Shown here piece after piece: positions 39,781 through 49,358 of a stretch of DNA of 64,000 nt (the first letter of the stretch is position 1; every line of letters begins with the position of its first letter). Under the pieces are notes generated by a model. That model made no database searches. It had not been told where the DNA came from and saw only the letters and a list, made by a program, of their open reading frames with translations. This stretch comes from Sphingomonas pokkalii. Lineage in GTDB: Bacteria; Pseudomonadota; Alphaproteobacteria; Sphingomonadales; Sphingomonadaceae. Made by a program: the position numbers and the translations under genes. Where the stretch lies: contig NZ_QENQ01000001.1 in the NCBI RefSeq assembly GCF_003096275.1, positions 273,241 to 337,240 of the forward strand, given 5' to 3'.

Positions 39781-40656
39781 ATGGCCAACCTCAAGGAACT
39801 CAAGGGCCGGATCGCCTCGGTCAAGTCGACCCAGAAGATCACCAAGGCCAAGCAGATGGTCGCGGCGGCGAAGCTGCGGAAGGCGCAAGCCGCCGCAGAA
39901 GCCGCGCGTCCCTATGCCCAGCGCCTCGAGGGCGTGGTCGCCAGCCTGGCGAGCAAGGTGGGGGCGAGCGACAGCGCGCCCCGTCTGCTCGCCGGCACCG
40001 GCAAGGCGGATACGCACCTGCTGCTCGTCGCCAATGGCGACAAGGGCCTGTCGGGTGCGTTCAACGCCAACATCGTCAAGGCGGCGATCCTCAAGGCACG
40101 CACGCTGATCGCCGAGGGCAAGACGGTGAAGTTCTACCTCGTCGGCCGCAAGGGCCGCGCGGTGATCGCCCGCACCTTTCCCGGCGCGATCGTCGCCCAG
40201 TTCGACACGACCGCGGTGCGCACCCCGGGCTTCGACGAGGCCCGCGCCATCGCCAAGGACGTGACCGACCGCTTCTTCGCGGGCGAGTTCGACGTGGCGA
40301 CCCTGTTCTACTCGCACTTCCGCTCGGCGCTGGCCCAGGTGCCGACCGAGCAGCAGCTGATCCCGGTTTCGGTCCCCGCGACCACCGAGGCCAGCTCGAG
40401 CGCCGCGGTGGAATATGAGCCGGACGAAGAGGCGATCCTCGCCGATCTGCTGCCGCGCAACCTGACGGTGCAGCTGTTCAAGGCGCTGCTCGAGAACCAG
40501 GCCAGCGAGCAAGGTGCGTCGATGACCGCGATGGACAACGCGACGCGCAATGCCGGCGATCTGATCAACCGGCTGACGATCCAGTATAACCGTTCCCGCC
40601 AGGCCGCGATCACGACCGAACTGGTGGAAATCATTTCGGGCGCCGAAGCGCTCTAA
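39781..40656 (+). CDS. atpG: F0F1 ATP synthase subunit gamma
   Basis: The 291-residue rotor shaft of F1. N-terminal helix ([24 protein letters not shown]...) and C-terminal helix ([28 protein letters not shown]) are both conserved and form the coiled coil in the hexamer core. It lies 14 bp after atpA and 27 bp before atpD. Confidence 0.97.
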   Translation: MANLKELKGRIASVKSTQKITKAKQMVAAAKLRKAQAAAEAARPYAQRLEGVVASLASKVGASDSAPRLLAGTGKADTHLLLVANGDKGLSGAFNANIVKAAILKARTLIAEGKTVKFYLVGRKGRAVIARTFPGAIVAQFDTTAVRTPGFDEARAIAKDVTDRFFAGEFDVATLFYSHFRSALAQVPTEQQLIPVSVPATTEASSSAAVEYEPDEEAILADLLPRNLTVQLFKALLENQASEQGASMTAMDNATRNAGDLINRLTIQYNRSRQAAITTELVEIISGAEAL

Positions 40657-42156
<1,500 letters not shown>

Positions 42157-42163
42157 CGACAAT

Positions 42164-42263
42164 CTCCCTCTCCCCATCGGGGAGAGGGTTGGGGAGAGGG
42201 GCCTGTAACGAGGTGCATCGCTCTCCCCCTCTCCCCCACCCTCTCCCCGATGGGGAGAGGGAG
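42164..42263. repeat. Large inverted palindromic repeat between atpD and atpC
   Basis: Two 38-bp arms, 42164-42201 and 42226-42263, are reverse complements with a single mismatch, around a 24-nt centre. Each arm itself contains a smaller palindrome (CTCCCC-ATCG-GGGGAG type). On RNA this makes one long hairpin inside an operon. The arms match the repeat family at 63.7-63.8 kb and resemble those at 8.9 and 27.0 kb. Confidence 0.9.
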
Positions 42264-42275
42264 TAAGGTAAGAAC

Positions 42276-42527
42276 ATGCTGCACTTCGAACTCGTCACCC
42301 CGGAACGTCTCGTCCGCTCGGAAGAGGTCCATATGGTCGTCGTCCCCGGCAGCGAGGGCGATTTCGGCGTGCTCGAAGGCCATGCGCCGGTCATGTCGAC
42401 GATCCGCGACGGCAATATCGAGCTCTACAAGGCCGGGGCGACCACGCCCGAGCTGATCCGCGTTGAAGGCGGGTTCGCCGAGGTCAACGAGCGCGGCCTG
42501 ACCGTGCTGGCCGAACGCGCCGAATAA
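42276..42527 (+). CDS. atpC: F0F1 ATP synthase subunit epsilon, short form
   Basis: An 83-residue protein comprising only the beta-sandwich domain of epsilon ([18 protein letters not shown] ... [12 protein letters not shown]). The C-terminal two-helix domain that E. coli epsilon (139 residues) uses to inhibit ATP hydrolysis is absent. The next, opposite gene ends only 13 bp after the stop, so there is no room for it. AAGG sits 9 nt before the ATG, directly after the palindromic repeat. The repeat may lower atpC expression or separate its transcript. Confidence 0.93.
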   Translation: MLHFELVTPERLVRSEEVHMVVVPGSEGDFGVLEGHAPVMSTIRDGNIELYKAGATTPELIRVEGGFAEVNERGLTVLAERAE

Positions 42528-42540
42528 CCGGCGCGGCGCT

Positions 42541-42993
42541 TCAAGGGCGCCGCAGCCGATAGTCCCAGCGATTGGGCTTGCTGCCATCCAGCTTCATGAT
42601 CTCGGCGTGGAGGATATCGCCCTCGCGCCAATAATGGATTCGCTGCGGGTAATCATGCGCGGCATTTTCGAACGTCACCTCCTGGGGTGCATGGCGAACC
42701 GCGCGGAACCTGCCCGCCGGGCCCCCGTCCGGCGATAGCACCTCCAGCGCCACGGGCTGCCCGTCGACCGCGATCGACAGGAATTCGACGAATCCGCTTT
42801 TCCCGTCGCGCACCGTCTGCGCGGTCGCCAGCTTCACGCCGCCGCGCGTCGGCGCCCAATGCTCGCAGGTCTGGCTGCCGTCACCGCCCTGCGTGCACCA
42901 ATAGCCGGTGAGCCAGCCCAGCGGATCGGCCTCCTGCCCAAGCGCCGGCGCCGCAAACAACACTCCCAATATCCAAGCCCATCGGTACGCCAT
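42541..42993 (-). CDS. Secreted DUF6265 protein
   Basis: A 150-residue protein with a signal peptide (AWILGVLFAAPALGQ) and a lipocalin-like beta-rich domain with LTGYWC, a GG(V)K-type strand and FENAAHDYPQRIHYWREGD, which match DUF6265. The family is uncharacterised. The ATG at 42993 begins the signal peptide; a longer frame to 43029 gives no gain. It is divergent from cpaF. Confidence 0.8.
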   Translation of the reverse strand: MAYRWAWILGVLFAAPALGQEADPLGWLTGYWCTQGGDGSQTCEHWAPTRGGVKLATAQTVRDGKSGFVEFLSIAVDGQPVALEVLSPDGGPAGRFRAVRHAPQEVTFENAAHDYPQRIHYWREGDILHAEIMKLDGSKPNRWDYRLRRP

Positions 42994-43085
42994 CTCGTCC
43001 GCCCCCTTCAACGCAGGATAGTTAGGCAAATCGCAAGGCCCCGCAGGCTATCGACTCCTGGACCGAATTGGGATGAGAAGTTTCG

Positions 43086-44594
43086 ATGAGCGCGTTCGGA
43101 CGTCGCGGCGGCACGGGAAACAGCAGCGTCGGGCGGGCGAGCTTCGGGGTTGCCCGGCCAATGCAGGGCGGCGCGGTGCAGCGGCCGTCCGCGACCGCCT
43201 ACGCCCTGCCCTCCGTCGAAGCCCTGCCGATGGCGGGCATCGCCTCCGCTACGGCCGGTGCCGATGCGCTGCAGCGCCTGGCGGACCGCCAATCCGGCCC
43301 CGCTGACGCGGGCGTCCCCCGCCAGGAGGGCTTCGAGGCATCGGTCCACCGCATCAAGGAACAGGTGCTGCCGCGACTGCTGGAGCGGGTGGACGCCGAA
43401 GCGGCCGCGACGCTCGCCAAGGACGAACTGGCCGAGGAATTCCGCCCGATCATCGGCGAAGTGCTCGCCGAGCTGCGGCTCACGCTCAACCGCCGCGAAC
43501 AGTTCGCGCTGGAAAAGGTGCTGGTCGACGAATTGCTGGGGCTCGGCCCGCTTGAGGAGCTGCTGGCCGATCCCGCCGTCAGCGACATCATGGTCAACGG
43601 CCCCGAGCAGACCTATGTCGAGCGGCGCGGCAAGCTGGAGCTCGCCAATGTGCAGTTTCGTGACGAGGAGCATCTGTTCCAGGTCGCGCAGCGCATCTGC
43701 AACGCCGTGGGCCGGCGGGTGGACCAGACGACACCGCTCGCCGATGCCCGGCTGAAGGATGGCAGCCGCGTCAACGTGATCGTGCCGCCGCTGAGCTTGC
43801 GCGGCACCGCAATCTCGATTCGCAAATTCTCCTCCAAGCCGATCACGCTCGACATGATGGCACGCGGCGGATCGATGTCGGAGGCAATGGCCACGGTGCT
43901 GAAGGTGGCCGGCGCCAGCCGGTTCAACATCGTCATTTCGGGCGGCACCGGCTCGGGCAAGACGACGATGCTCAACGCGATCTCGAAGATGATCGATCCG
44001 GGCGAGCGCGTGCTGACGATCGAGGACGCGGCCGAGCTGCGCCTGCAGCAGCCGCATTGGCTGCCGCTGGAAACCCGCCCGCCGAACCTGGAAGGTCAGG
44101 GCGAGATCACCATCCGCGATCTGGTGAAGAACGCGCTGCGGATGCGGCCCGATCGCATCATCCTGGGCGAAATCCGCGGTGCCGAATGCTTCGACCTGCT
44201 GTCCGCGATGAACACCGGCCATGACGGATCGATGTGTACGCTCCATTCCAACAGCCCGCGTGAGGCGCTGGCACGGATGGAGAATATGGTGATGATGTCC
44301 GACATCAAGGTGCCGAAGGAAGCGATCAGCCGCCAGATCGCCGATTCGGTGGACCTGATCGTGCAGGTGAAGCGCCTGCGCGACGGCAGCCGCCGCGTTA
44401 CCAACATCACCGAAGTGATCGGCATGGAAGGCCCGGTGATCGTCACCCAGGAGCTGTTCCGCTTCGAATATCTCGACGAAGGCACCGACGGGAAGATCAT
44501 CGGCGAATATCGCTCGATGGGCCTGCGCCCCTACACGCTGGAAAAGGCCCGCCAGTTCGGATTCGACCACGCCCTGCTGGAGGCGTGCCTGTAG
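43086..44594 (+). CDS. cpaF: CpaF/TadA-type secretion ATPase
   Basis: A 502-residue hexameric ATPase of the type II/IV secretion superfamily. The N-terminal 75 residues are low-complexity; a helical N-terminal domain follows. The ATPase core has Walker A GGTGSGKTT near residue 290, the Asp box ERVLTIEDAAELRL and Walker B-like RPDRIILGEIRGAE. It powers Flp/Tad pilus assembly in relatives. Here the rest of the tad cluster is not adjacent, so partners must be elsewhere or the protein has another role. Confidence 0.9.
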   Translation: MSAFGRRGGTGNSSVGRASFGVARPMQGGAVQRPSATAYALPSVEALPMAGIASATAGADALQRLADRQSGPADAGVPRQEGFEASVHRIKEQVLPRLLERVDAEAAATLAKDELAEEFRPIIGEVLAELRLTLNRREQFALEKVLVDELLGLGPLEELLADPAVSDIMVNGPEQTYVERRGKLELANVQFRDEEHLFQVAQRICNAVGRRVDQTTPLADARLKDGSRVNVIVPPLSLRGTAISIRKFSSKPITLDMMARGGSMSEAMATVLKVAGASRFNIVISGGTGSGKTTMLNAISKMIDPGERVLTIEDAAELRLQQPHWLPLETRPPNLEGQGEITIRDLVKNALRMRPDRIILGEIRGAECFDLLSAMNTGHDGSMCTLHSNSPREALARMENMVMMSDIKVPKEAISRQIADSVDLIVQVKRLRDGSRRVTNITEVIGMEGPVIVTQELFRFEYLDEGTDGKIIGEYRSMGLRPYTLEKARQFGFDHALLEACL

Positions 44595-44601
44595 CCATCC
44601 C

Positions 44602-44790
44602 CTATCCGGCGTGGAGTGCCAGGCTTGCCAGCAGCAGCGTCGCGAACAGCGCGGCCATCTGGATCGCCATCCACGGCATCACGCCGACCCGTTCGAGATC
44701 GCGGCGGCGACGCCGCCGATGTTCGGCCAGCCCGCTTGCGATCGCCACCAACACCGCCGCCCCCGCCGCGCACCAAAATTCCAGTTGCAT
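44602..44790 (-). CDS. Small membrane protein
   Basis: A 62-residue protein with two hydrophobic segments (about 4-22 and 40-60) separated by a very basic stretch with six consecutive Arg residues. Function unknown. The ATG at 44790 is preferred because the segment before it is not hydrophobic or conserved. Convergent with cpaF and divergent from the methyltransferase-like gene at 44841. Short, so it could be a spurious frame, but the topology argues for a real protein. Confidence 0.5.
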   Translation of the reverse strand: MQLEFWCAAGAAVLVAIASGLAEHRRRRRRDLERVGVMPWMAIQMAALFATLLLASLALHAG

Positions 44791-44840
44791 CGTCAATCTG
44801 TTGCTCCACACTCCCGGCCGCTATCAGGGAGCCCTACACC

Positions 44841-45653
44841 ATGCGTCATAGCCTCATCGGCATCGCCGTCGCGACCGCCGCCCTTGCTGTCGCCGGCGTC
44901 GCCGCCCACCAACCCGCCGCCAAGAATGCGGCGATCGACGCAGCGGTTGCCGCACCCACGCGCAGCCCGGCCAACACCGCCCGCGACCAATATCGCCACC
45001 CCGCCGAAACGCTCGCCTTTTTCGGCGTGAAGCCCGGCGATACGGTGGTGGAGATCTGGCCCGGCGGCGGCTGGTATACCGAAATCCTCGCGCCGCTCAC
45101 CCGTGGCAAGGGGACCCTCTACGCGGCCGTTCCGAACAATGGCAGCAAGGGGGTCGATGCGCTGAAGGCGAAGCAGCCCGCCCTTTACGGTCCCATCCGG
45201 GTCGTCAGCTTCCCGGCGGCCCAGGGCCAGGCCAAGGTGCCCGATGGCACCGCCGATGTGGTGCTCACCTTCCGCAACGTCCATAACTGGCGCATGGGCT
45301 ATCAGCGCGACGGCGAGGATTATTCGGCAGAAGCGTTCAAGCAGATGTACGCGATGCTGAAAAAGGGGGGTACGCTCGGCATCGAGGATCACCGCCTGCC
45401 CGAAAATGCCAGCGCCGAGCGCGAGACGAGCAGCGGGTACATCAAGGTATCGACGGTCCGTCGCCTCGCCGAAGCGGCGGGCTTCCAGTTCGTCGGCGCC
45501 TCGGAAGTGAACGCCAACAAGGCCGATACCGCCGATTGGCCGAACGGCGTGTGGACGCTGCCTCCCACCTATGCGCTGAAGGACCAGGATCGCGCCAAAT
45601 ATGCAGCGATCGGGGAGAGCGACCGCATGACGCTGAAGTTCCGCAAGCCCTGA
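44841..45653 (+). CDS. Exported methyltransferase-fold protein (COG4798-like)
   Basis: A 270-residue protein beginning with a signal peptide (MRHSLIGIAVATAALAVAGVAA). The rest is a class I SAM-methyltransferase fold: the region before it carries RSPANTARDQYRHPAETLAFFGVKPGD-like sequence (positions about 40-65), motif I VVEIWPGGGWYTEIL and the LGIEDHRLPE strand. SAM is not known to be available in the periplasm, so activity there is doubtful. Members of this family are regularly predicted to be exported; their substrate is unknown. A hairpin follows, shared with the convergent gene. Confidence 0.82.
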   Translation: MRHSLIGIAVATAALAVAGVAAHQPAAKNAAIDAAVAAPTRSPANTARDQYRHPAETLAFFGVKPGDTVVEIWPGGGWYTEILAPLTRGKGTLYAAVPNNGSKGVDALKAKQPALYGPIRVVSFPAAQGQAKVPDGTADVVLTFRNVHNWRMGYQRDGEDYSAEAFKQMYAMLKKGGTLGIEDHRLPENASAERETSSGYIKVSTVRRLAEAAGFQFVGASEVNANKADTADWPNGVWTLPPTYALKDQDRAKYAAIGESDRMTLKFRKP

Positions 45654-45665
45654 ATGCCCGCCCCC

Positions 45666-45700
45666 GGCCCTGCTTCCACGATTGTCGGAGAAGCGGGGCC
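45666..45700. terminator. Hairpin between convergent genes
   Basis: GGCCCTGCTTC (45666-45676) pairs with GAAGCGGGGCC (45690-45700) with one wobble, around a 13-nt loop. It lies in the 52-bp gap between the methyltransferase-like gene and the DUF6882 gene and could terminate both. No long T-run follows. Confidence 0.6.
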
Positions 45701-45705
45701 GCGGC

Positions 45706-46233
45706 TTAGCGTTTGTCGGCCTGCAATGTCAGCGCGCCGAAGGTTACGAACACCAAGGTGGTGCCGCTACGCGCCCGATAGGCGCCACCGGCATCGGACA
45801 GATAGAGCGCGACGGCGGTGAACTGCCATGCCTGTTGTTCGGTACAGGCCACCTTCCGCGTCGTGAACAGGGGCAGCCTGTTCCGCTTGCCGAACTGCCG
45901 CGCCAGCCGCGCGTCCGCCCCCAGTGCCACCGGCACGGATGGGTGGTCCCAGCCCCACAGGAACGTGCCGTCCAGCATGTTGTAGGTGCCGATCACCTGG
46001 ACCGGCGCACTATAGGCATGGGCTCGGCCGATGAATCGGATCACCCCCTGGACAAGGTCGAGATCCCAATCGGCATAGTCGCGCCCCACCGTCCGCTGGA
46101 ACACCGCGGTCTTCAGGACGATCTCCGCCTCTGCCTTGGCGAACAGCTCCGCCTCAGGCTCCAGCAGCCGCTGCCGCGGATCGCCCGCCAAAGCGGATCC
46201 GAACAGCAACAGCGCCGCCAGCGCCCCGATCAC
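45706..46233 (-). CDS. DUF6882 domain protein
   Basis: A 175-residue protein with a hydrophobic N-terminus (MIGALAALLLFGSALA) that may be a signal peptide. The segment VIGTYNMLDGTFLWGWDHPSVP matches DUF6882, a family without known function. The start is a GTG at 46233, one base from the phaR stop, so it is probably co-transcribed and translated after phaR. Confidence 0.75.
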   Translation of the reverse strand: MIGALAALLLFGSALAGDPRQRLLEPEAELFAKAEAEIVLKTAVFQRTVGRDYADWDLDLVQGVIRFIGRAHAYSAPVQVIGTYNMLDGTFLWGWDHPSVPVALGADARLARQFGKRNRLPLFTTRKVACTEQQAWQFTAVALYLSDAGGAYRARSGTTLVFVTFGALTLQADKR

Positions 46234-46234
46234 G

Positions 46235-46807
46235 CTACTTGCCGAGCTTCTCGATCTTTTCCTGCAGCTTGGCGAGTTCGGCCTTCAGCGTCGAAACATC
46301 GTCCTCGCTCGATCCAGCGTCGGGCTGTGCCGGCGCCGCCGGTCCCGGCGGATGCATCGCGCCGCCGGGCTGGAAGGCACTGGCAGCGGCTTCGAACATC
46401 GCCATGTTGCGCTTGGCGATCTCCGCGAAAGGCGAATTGGCGAATGCCCCCTCGACCGCCGACTTGAACTGTTCCTGGTTGCGCCGGAAGCTGTCCATCG
46501 ATGCTTCCAGATAGCCCGGCACCATCGCCTGCATCGAATCGCCGTAGAGCGAGATCAGCTGGCGCAGGAAGTTCACCGGGAGCATCGTCTGCCCCCGCGA
46601 TTCCTCTTCCATGATGATCTGGGTGAGGACGTTATGCGTGATGTCTTCGTCGGTCTTGGCATCGACGACCTTGAAGTCGCGGCCTTCGCGCGTCATCGCG
46701 GCAAGATGCTCCAGCGTGATGTACGAAGAGGTCTCGGTATTATACAGCCGACGGTTCGCATATTTCTTGATGATGACCGGCCCGTTTCCAGGTGCAGCTT
46801 TCTTCAT
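46235..46807 (-). CDS. phaR: Polyhydroxyalkanoate synthesis repressor PhaR
   Basis: A 190-residue regulator with the highly conserved PHB/PHA DNA-binding domain (about 10-75, IIKKYANRRLYNTETSSYITLE) and the accumulation-regulator repeats in the middle. The C-terminal part is Ala/Pro-rich followed by a short coiled coil (about 165-188). PhaR binds PHA granules and represses phasin and PHA genes when polymer is absent. It is divergent from the PhaC-like gene, with 14 bp between start codons, so both promoters overlap. Confidence 0.93.
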   Translation of the reverse strand: MKKAAPGNGPVIIKKYANRRLYNTETSSYITLEHLAAMTREGRDFKVVDAKTDEDITHNVLTQIIMEEESRGQTMLPVNFLRQLISLYGDSMQAMVPGYLEASMDSFRRNQEQFKSAVEGAFANSPFAEIAKRNMAMFEAAASAFQPGGAMHPPGPAAPAQPDAGSSEDDVSTLKAELAKLQEKIEKLGK

Positions 46808-46821
46808 TGGAACCCCCGCGC

Positions 46822-47889
46822 GTGACAGATCCGCACCTAACTACAGTTTCTGACGCGTCGCAACACGGACCGCGTCCTTTGCCGCTTTTTCTCGCATTGC
46901 TGCGCAACGAAACGGCAGCCTCGCCGGAACGGCGGGCGGCGGCACTGGCGGGACTGGCGGCGTATCAACGCGCGGAACGCCCGGCAGCACGGCCGGAGAA
47001 GCCGGTGATCGCGCGCGCCGGACGCGCCATGCTGCGCGATTATGGCGGCAGCGGCAGGCCGGTGGTGTTCATCCCTTCGCTGATCAACCCGCCGGTGGTA
47101 CTCGATCTCGCCCGTGGAAAATCGCTGCTGCGCTGGCTGGCGCGCCAGGGCGTCCGGCCCCTGCTCGTCGACTGGGGCAGCCCGACCCCTGAAACGCGCG
47201 ATCTGGACGTGACCGGCCATGTCGAAGCACTGCTGCTGCCGCTGCTGCGCCAATTGGCGCGGCCGCCGGTGCTCGCCGGCTATTGCCTTGGCGGCACGAT
47301 GGCGATCGCCGCGGCGCAGGCGATCGAAACGGCGGGACTGGTGACAATCGCTGCGCCCTGGCATTTCGCCGGCTATGGGGCCGGACTGGACGCCATGGCC
47401 GCGTTGTGGGACCAGGCCTATCCCACCTGCGAACGGCTGGGCCTGGTGCCGATGGAAGTGCTGCAGGCAGGCTTCTGGCACCTCGATCCGCGGCGCACCA
47501 TCCTGAAATATGAGCGATTCGGCCGCCTGCGTCGCAACGATCCCGAAGCGCGCGCCTTTGTCGTGCTGGAGGATTGGGCGAATGGCGGCGCGCCGCTCAC
47601 CTTCGGCGCCGGGCGACAGCTGTTCGACGACTTTCTGGCGGCGGACCTGCCCGGCCGGGGGCGCTGGACGGTTGCCGGCGCGACGGTGAACCCGAGCGCG
47701 CTGACGCTACCGGCGCTTTCGCTGGTATCGACAACCGATCGCATCGTTCCTGCCGCCAGCGCTGCGCGGATCGGCACGGTGCGGGAAATGGCACTCGGCC
47801 ATGTCGGCATGATCGTCGGCGGCCGTGCCCGCCGGGCGGTTTGGGAACCGCTTGCGGACTGGCTAACCGCCCTGCCGCGCACTAGATAG
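46822..47889 (+). CDS. Short PhaC-like alpha/beta hydrolase
   Basis: A 355-residue protein (from GTG at 46822) that resembles polyhydroxyalkanoate synthases. The catalytic triad is Cys155 in GYCLGG, Asp306 in TTDRIVP and His327 in GHVGM: a Cys nucleophile as in PhaC rather than the Ser of ordinary hydrolases. Its length fits class III synthases, which normally need a PhaE partner that is not encoded here. A depolymerase of the Cys type is an alternative. It lies between phaR and phaA, which supports a role in PHA metabolism. The start is uncertain: TTG at 46807 is in frame. Confidence 0.75.
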   Translation: MTDPHLTTVSDASQHGPRPLPLFLALLRNETAASPERRAAALAGLAAYQRAERPAARPEKPVIARAGRAMLRDYGGSGRPVVFIPSLINPPVVLDLARGKSLLRWLARQGVRPLLVDWGSPTPETRDLDVTGHVEALLLPLLRQLARPPVLAGYCLGGTMAIAAAQAIETAGLVTIAAPWHFAGYGAGLDAMAALWDQAYPTCERLGLVPMEVLQAGFWHLDPRRTILKYERFGRLRRNDPEARAFVVLEDWANGGAPLTFGAGRQLFDDFLAADLPGRGRWTVAGATVNPSALTLPALSLVSTTDRIVPAASAARIGTVREMALGHVGMIVGGRARRAVWEPLADWLTALPRTR

Positions 47890-47915
47890 CGAGCAAACAC
47901 ACCCAGGAGACCAGC

Positions 47916-49091
47916 ATGACCGACGTCGTGATCACCGCCGCCAAGCGTACCCCCGTGGGCAGCTTTCTCGGTGCCTTCGCCGCCACCCCCGCGCACGAGC
48001 TTGGCCGCATCGCGATCGAAGCGGCGCTCGCCGAGGCCGGCGTGAAGGGCGAGGAAGTCTCCGAAGTGATCCTCGGCCAGGTGCTCACCGCCGCGCAGGG
48101 CCAGAACCCTGCCCGCCAGGCATCGATGAACGCCGGCGTGCCGAAGGAAGTCCCGGCCTGGAGCGTGCAGCAGGTCTGCGGCTCGGGCCTCCGCGCGGTG
48201 GCACTCGGCTTCCAGGCGATCCGGAACGGCGATGCGGACATCATCGTGGCCGGCGGCCAGGAGTCGATGTCGATGAGCACCCACGCGCAGTCGCTGCGTC
48301 CGGGCACCAAGATGGGCGATGTCAGCCTGGTCGATACGATGATCAAGGACGGCCTGACCGACGTGTTCAACGGCTATCACATGGGCATCACGGCCGAAAA
48401 TCTCGCCGAGCAGTATCAGGTGACCCGCGCCGATCAGGACAGCTTTGCCGTGCGCTCGCAAAATCTGGCGGAGAAGGCCCGCGCCGACGGCCGCTTCAAG
48501 GACGAGATCGCGCCGGTGACGATCAAGACCCGCAAGGGCGAGACGGTGGTCGACCAGGATGAGTATATTCGGGCCGGCGCCACGCTCGACAGCGTTTCCG
48601 GCCTGCGCCCCGCCTTCAAGAAGGACGGCACCGTCACTGCCGCGAACGCATCGGGCCTGAACGACGGCGCCGCGGCGCTGGTGCTGATGTCGCGTGCCGA
48701 AGCCGAAAAGCGCGGCGCGCCGATCCTCGCCGCGATCAAGAGCTGGGCGAGCGTGGGCGTGGATCCCTCGATCATGGGCATCGGCCCCGTTCCTGCCAGC
48801 AAGAAGGCGTTGGAGAAGGCCGGCTGGACGATCGCCGATCTGGATCTGATCGAAGCCAATGAAGCGTTCGCCGCGCAGGCGCTGTCGGTCGGCAAGGAGC
48901 TTGGCTGGGATGCGGACAAGGTGAACGTGAACGGCGGCGCGATCGCCATCGGCCATCCGATCGGCGCATCCGGTGCGCGCATCCTGACCACCCTCGTGCA
49001 CGAAATGCAGAAGCGCGACGCCAAGAAGGGCCTGGCGACGCTTTGCATCGGCGGCGGCATGGGCATCGCGATGTGCGTCGAGCGGGAGTGA
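47916..49091 (+). CDS. phaA: Acetyl-CoA C-acetyltransferase (thiolase)
   Basis: A 391-residue biosynthetic thiolase that condenses two acetyl-CoA to acetoacetyl-CoA, the first step toward polyhydroxybutyrate. The nucleophilic Cys lies in [12 protein letters not shown] near residue 88, the catalytic His in GHPIGASG and the second Cys in [16 protein letters not shown] precedes the ATG by 7 nt. Its place after the PhaC-like gene and phaR argues for a PHA role; fatty-acid degradation is an alternative for this family. No phaB reductase gene is adjacent. Confidence 0.9.
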   Translation: MTDVVITAAKRTPVGSFLGAFAATPAHELGRIAIEAALAEAGVKGEEVSEVILGQVLTAAQGQNPARQASMNAGVPKEVPAWSVQQVCGSGLRAVALGFQAIRNGDADIIVAGGQESMSMSTHAQSLRPGTKMGDVSLVDTMIKDGLTDVFNGYHMGITAENLAEQYQVTRADQDSFAVRSQNLAEKARADGRFKDEIAPVTIKTRKGETVVDQDEYIRAGATLDSVSGLRPAFKKDGTVTAANASGLNDGAAALVLMSRAEAEKRGAPILAAIKSWASVGVDPSIMGIGPVPASKKALEKAGWTIADLDLIEANEAFAAQALSVGKELGWDADKVNVNGGAIAIGHPIGASGARILTTLVHEMQKRDAKKGLATLCIGGGMGIAMCVERE

Positions 49092-49115
49092 TTCTGAACG
49101 TACGCCGAACGAGAG

Positions 49116-49146
49116 AGCCGAGGAGCGATCCTCGGCTTTTTTTTTC
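49116..49146 (+). terminator. Intrinsic terminator after phaA
   Basis: AGCCGAGGA (49116-49124) pairs with TCCTCGGCT (49129-49137) around a GCGA tetraloop, followed by nine T's. A strong Rho-independent terminator. Confidence 0.95.
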
Positions 49147-49263
49147 AGCTGAGGAGATATTGTGCGGGGACCCCTTGCTTGAAACTCTTGTTACAATATT
49201 TCCCAAGTTAGCTGCATTTGGAAACATAAACCCCATAAATGTTGCCAACTCGCAACACCCAGC

Positions 49264-49276
49264 GACGAAATTCGTC
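49264..49276. promoter_or_regulatory. Palindrome in the TonB-receptor promoter region
   Basis: GACGAA-A-TTCGTC is a perfect inverted repeat 83 bp before the receptor start codon, followed by the direct repeat TGTAAGG...TGTAAGG (49284-49301). The surrounding 210 bp are clearly richer in A+T than the genome. This is a plausible regulator site or promoter area; no regulator gene is adjacent. Confidence 0.35.
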
Positions 49277-49358
49277 ACATTCATGTAAGGCTCTTGTAAG
49301 GTTTGCGTGCGAGAGGTGGAATTACCCCCATCAGGCATTCCGCCTGGAGGGGCAATCC

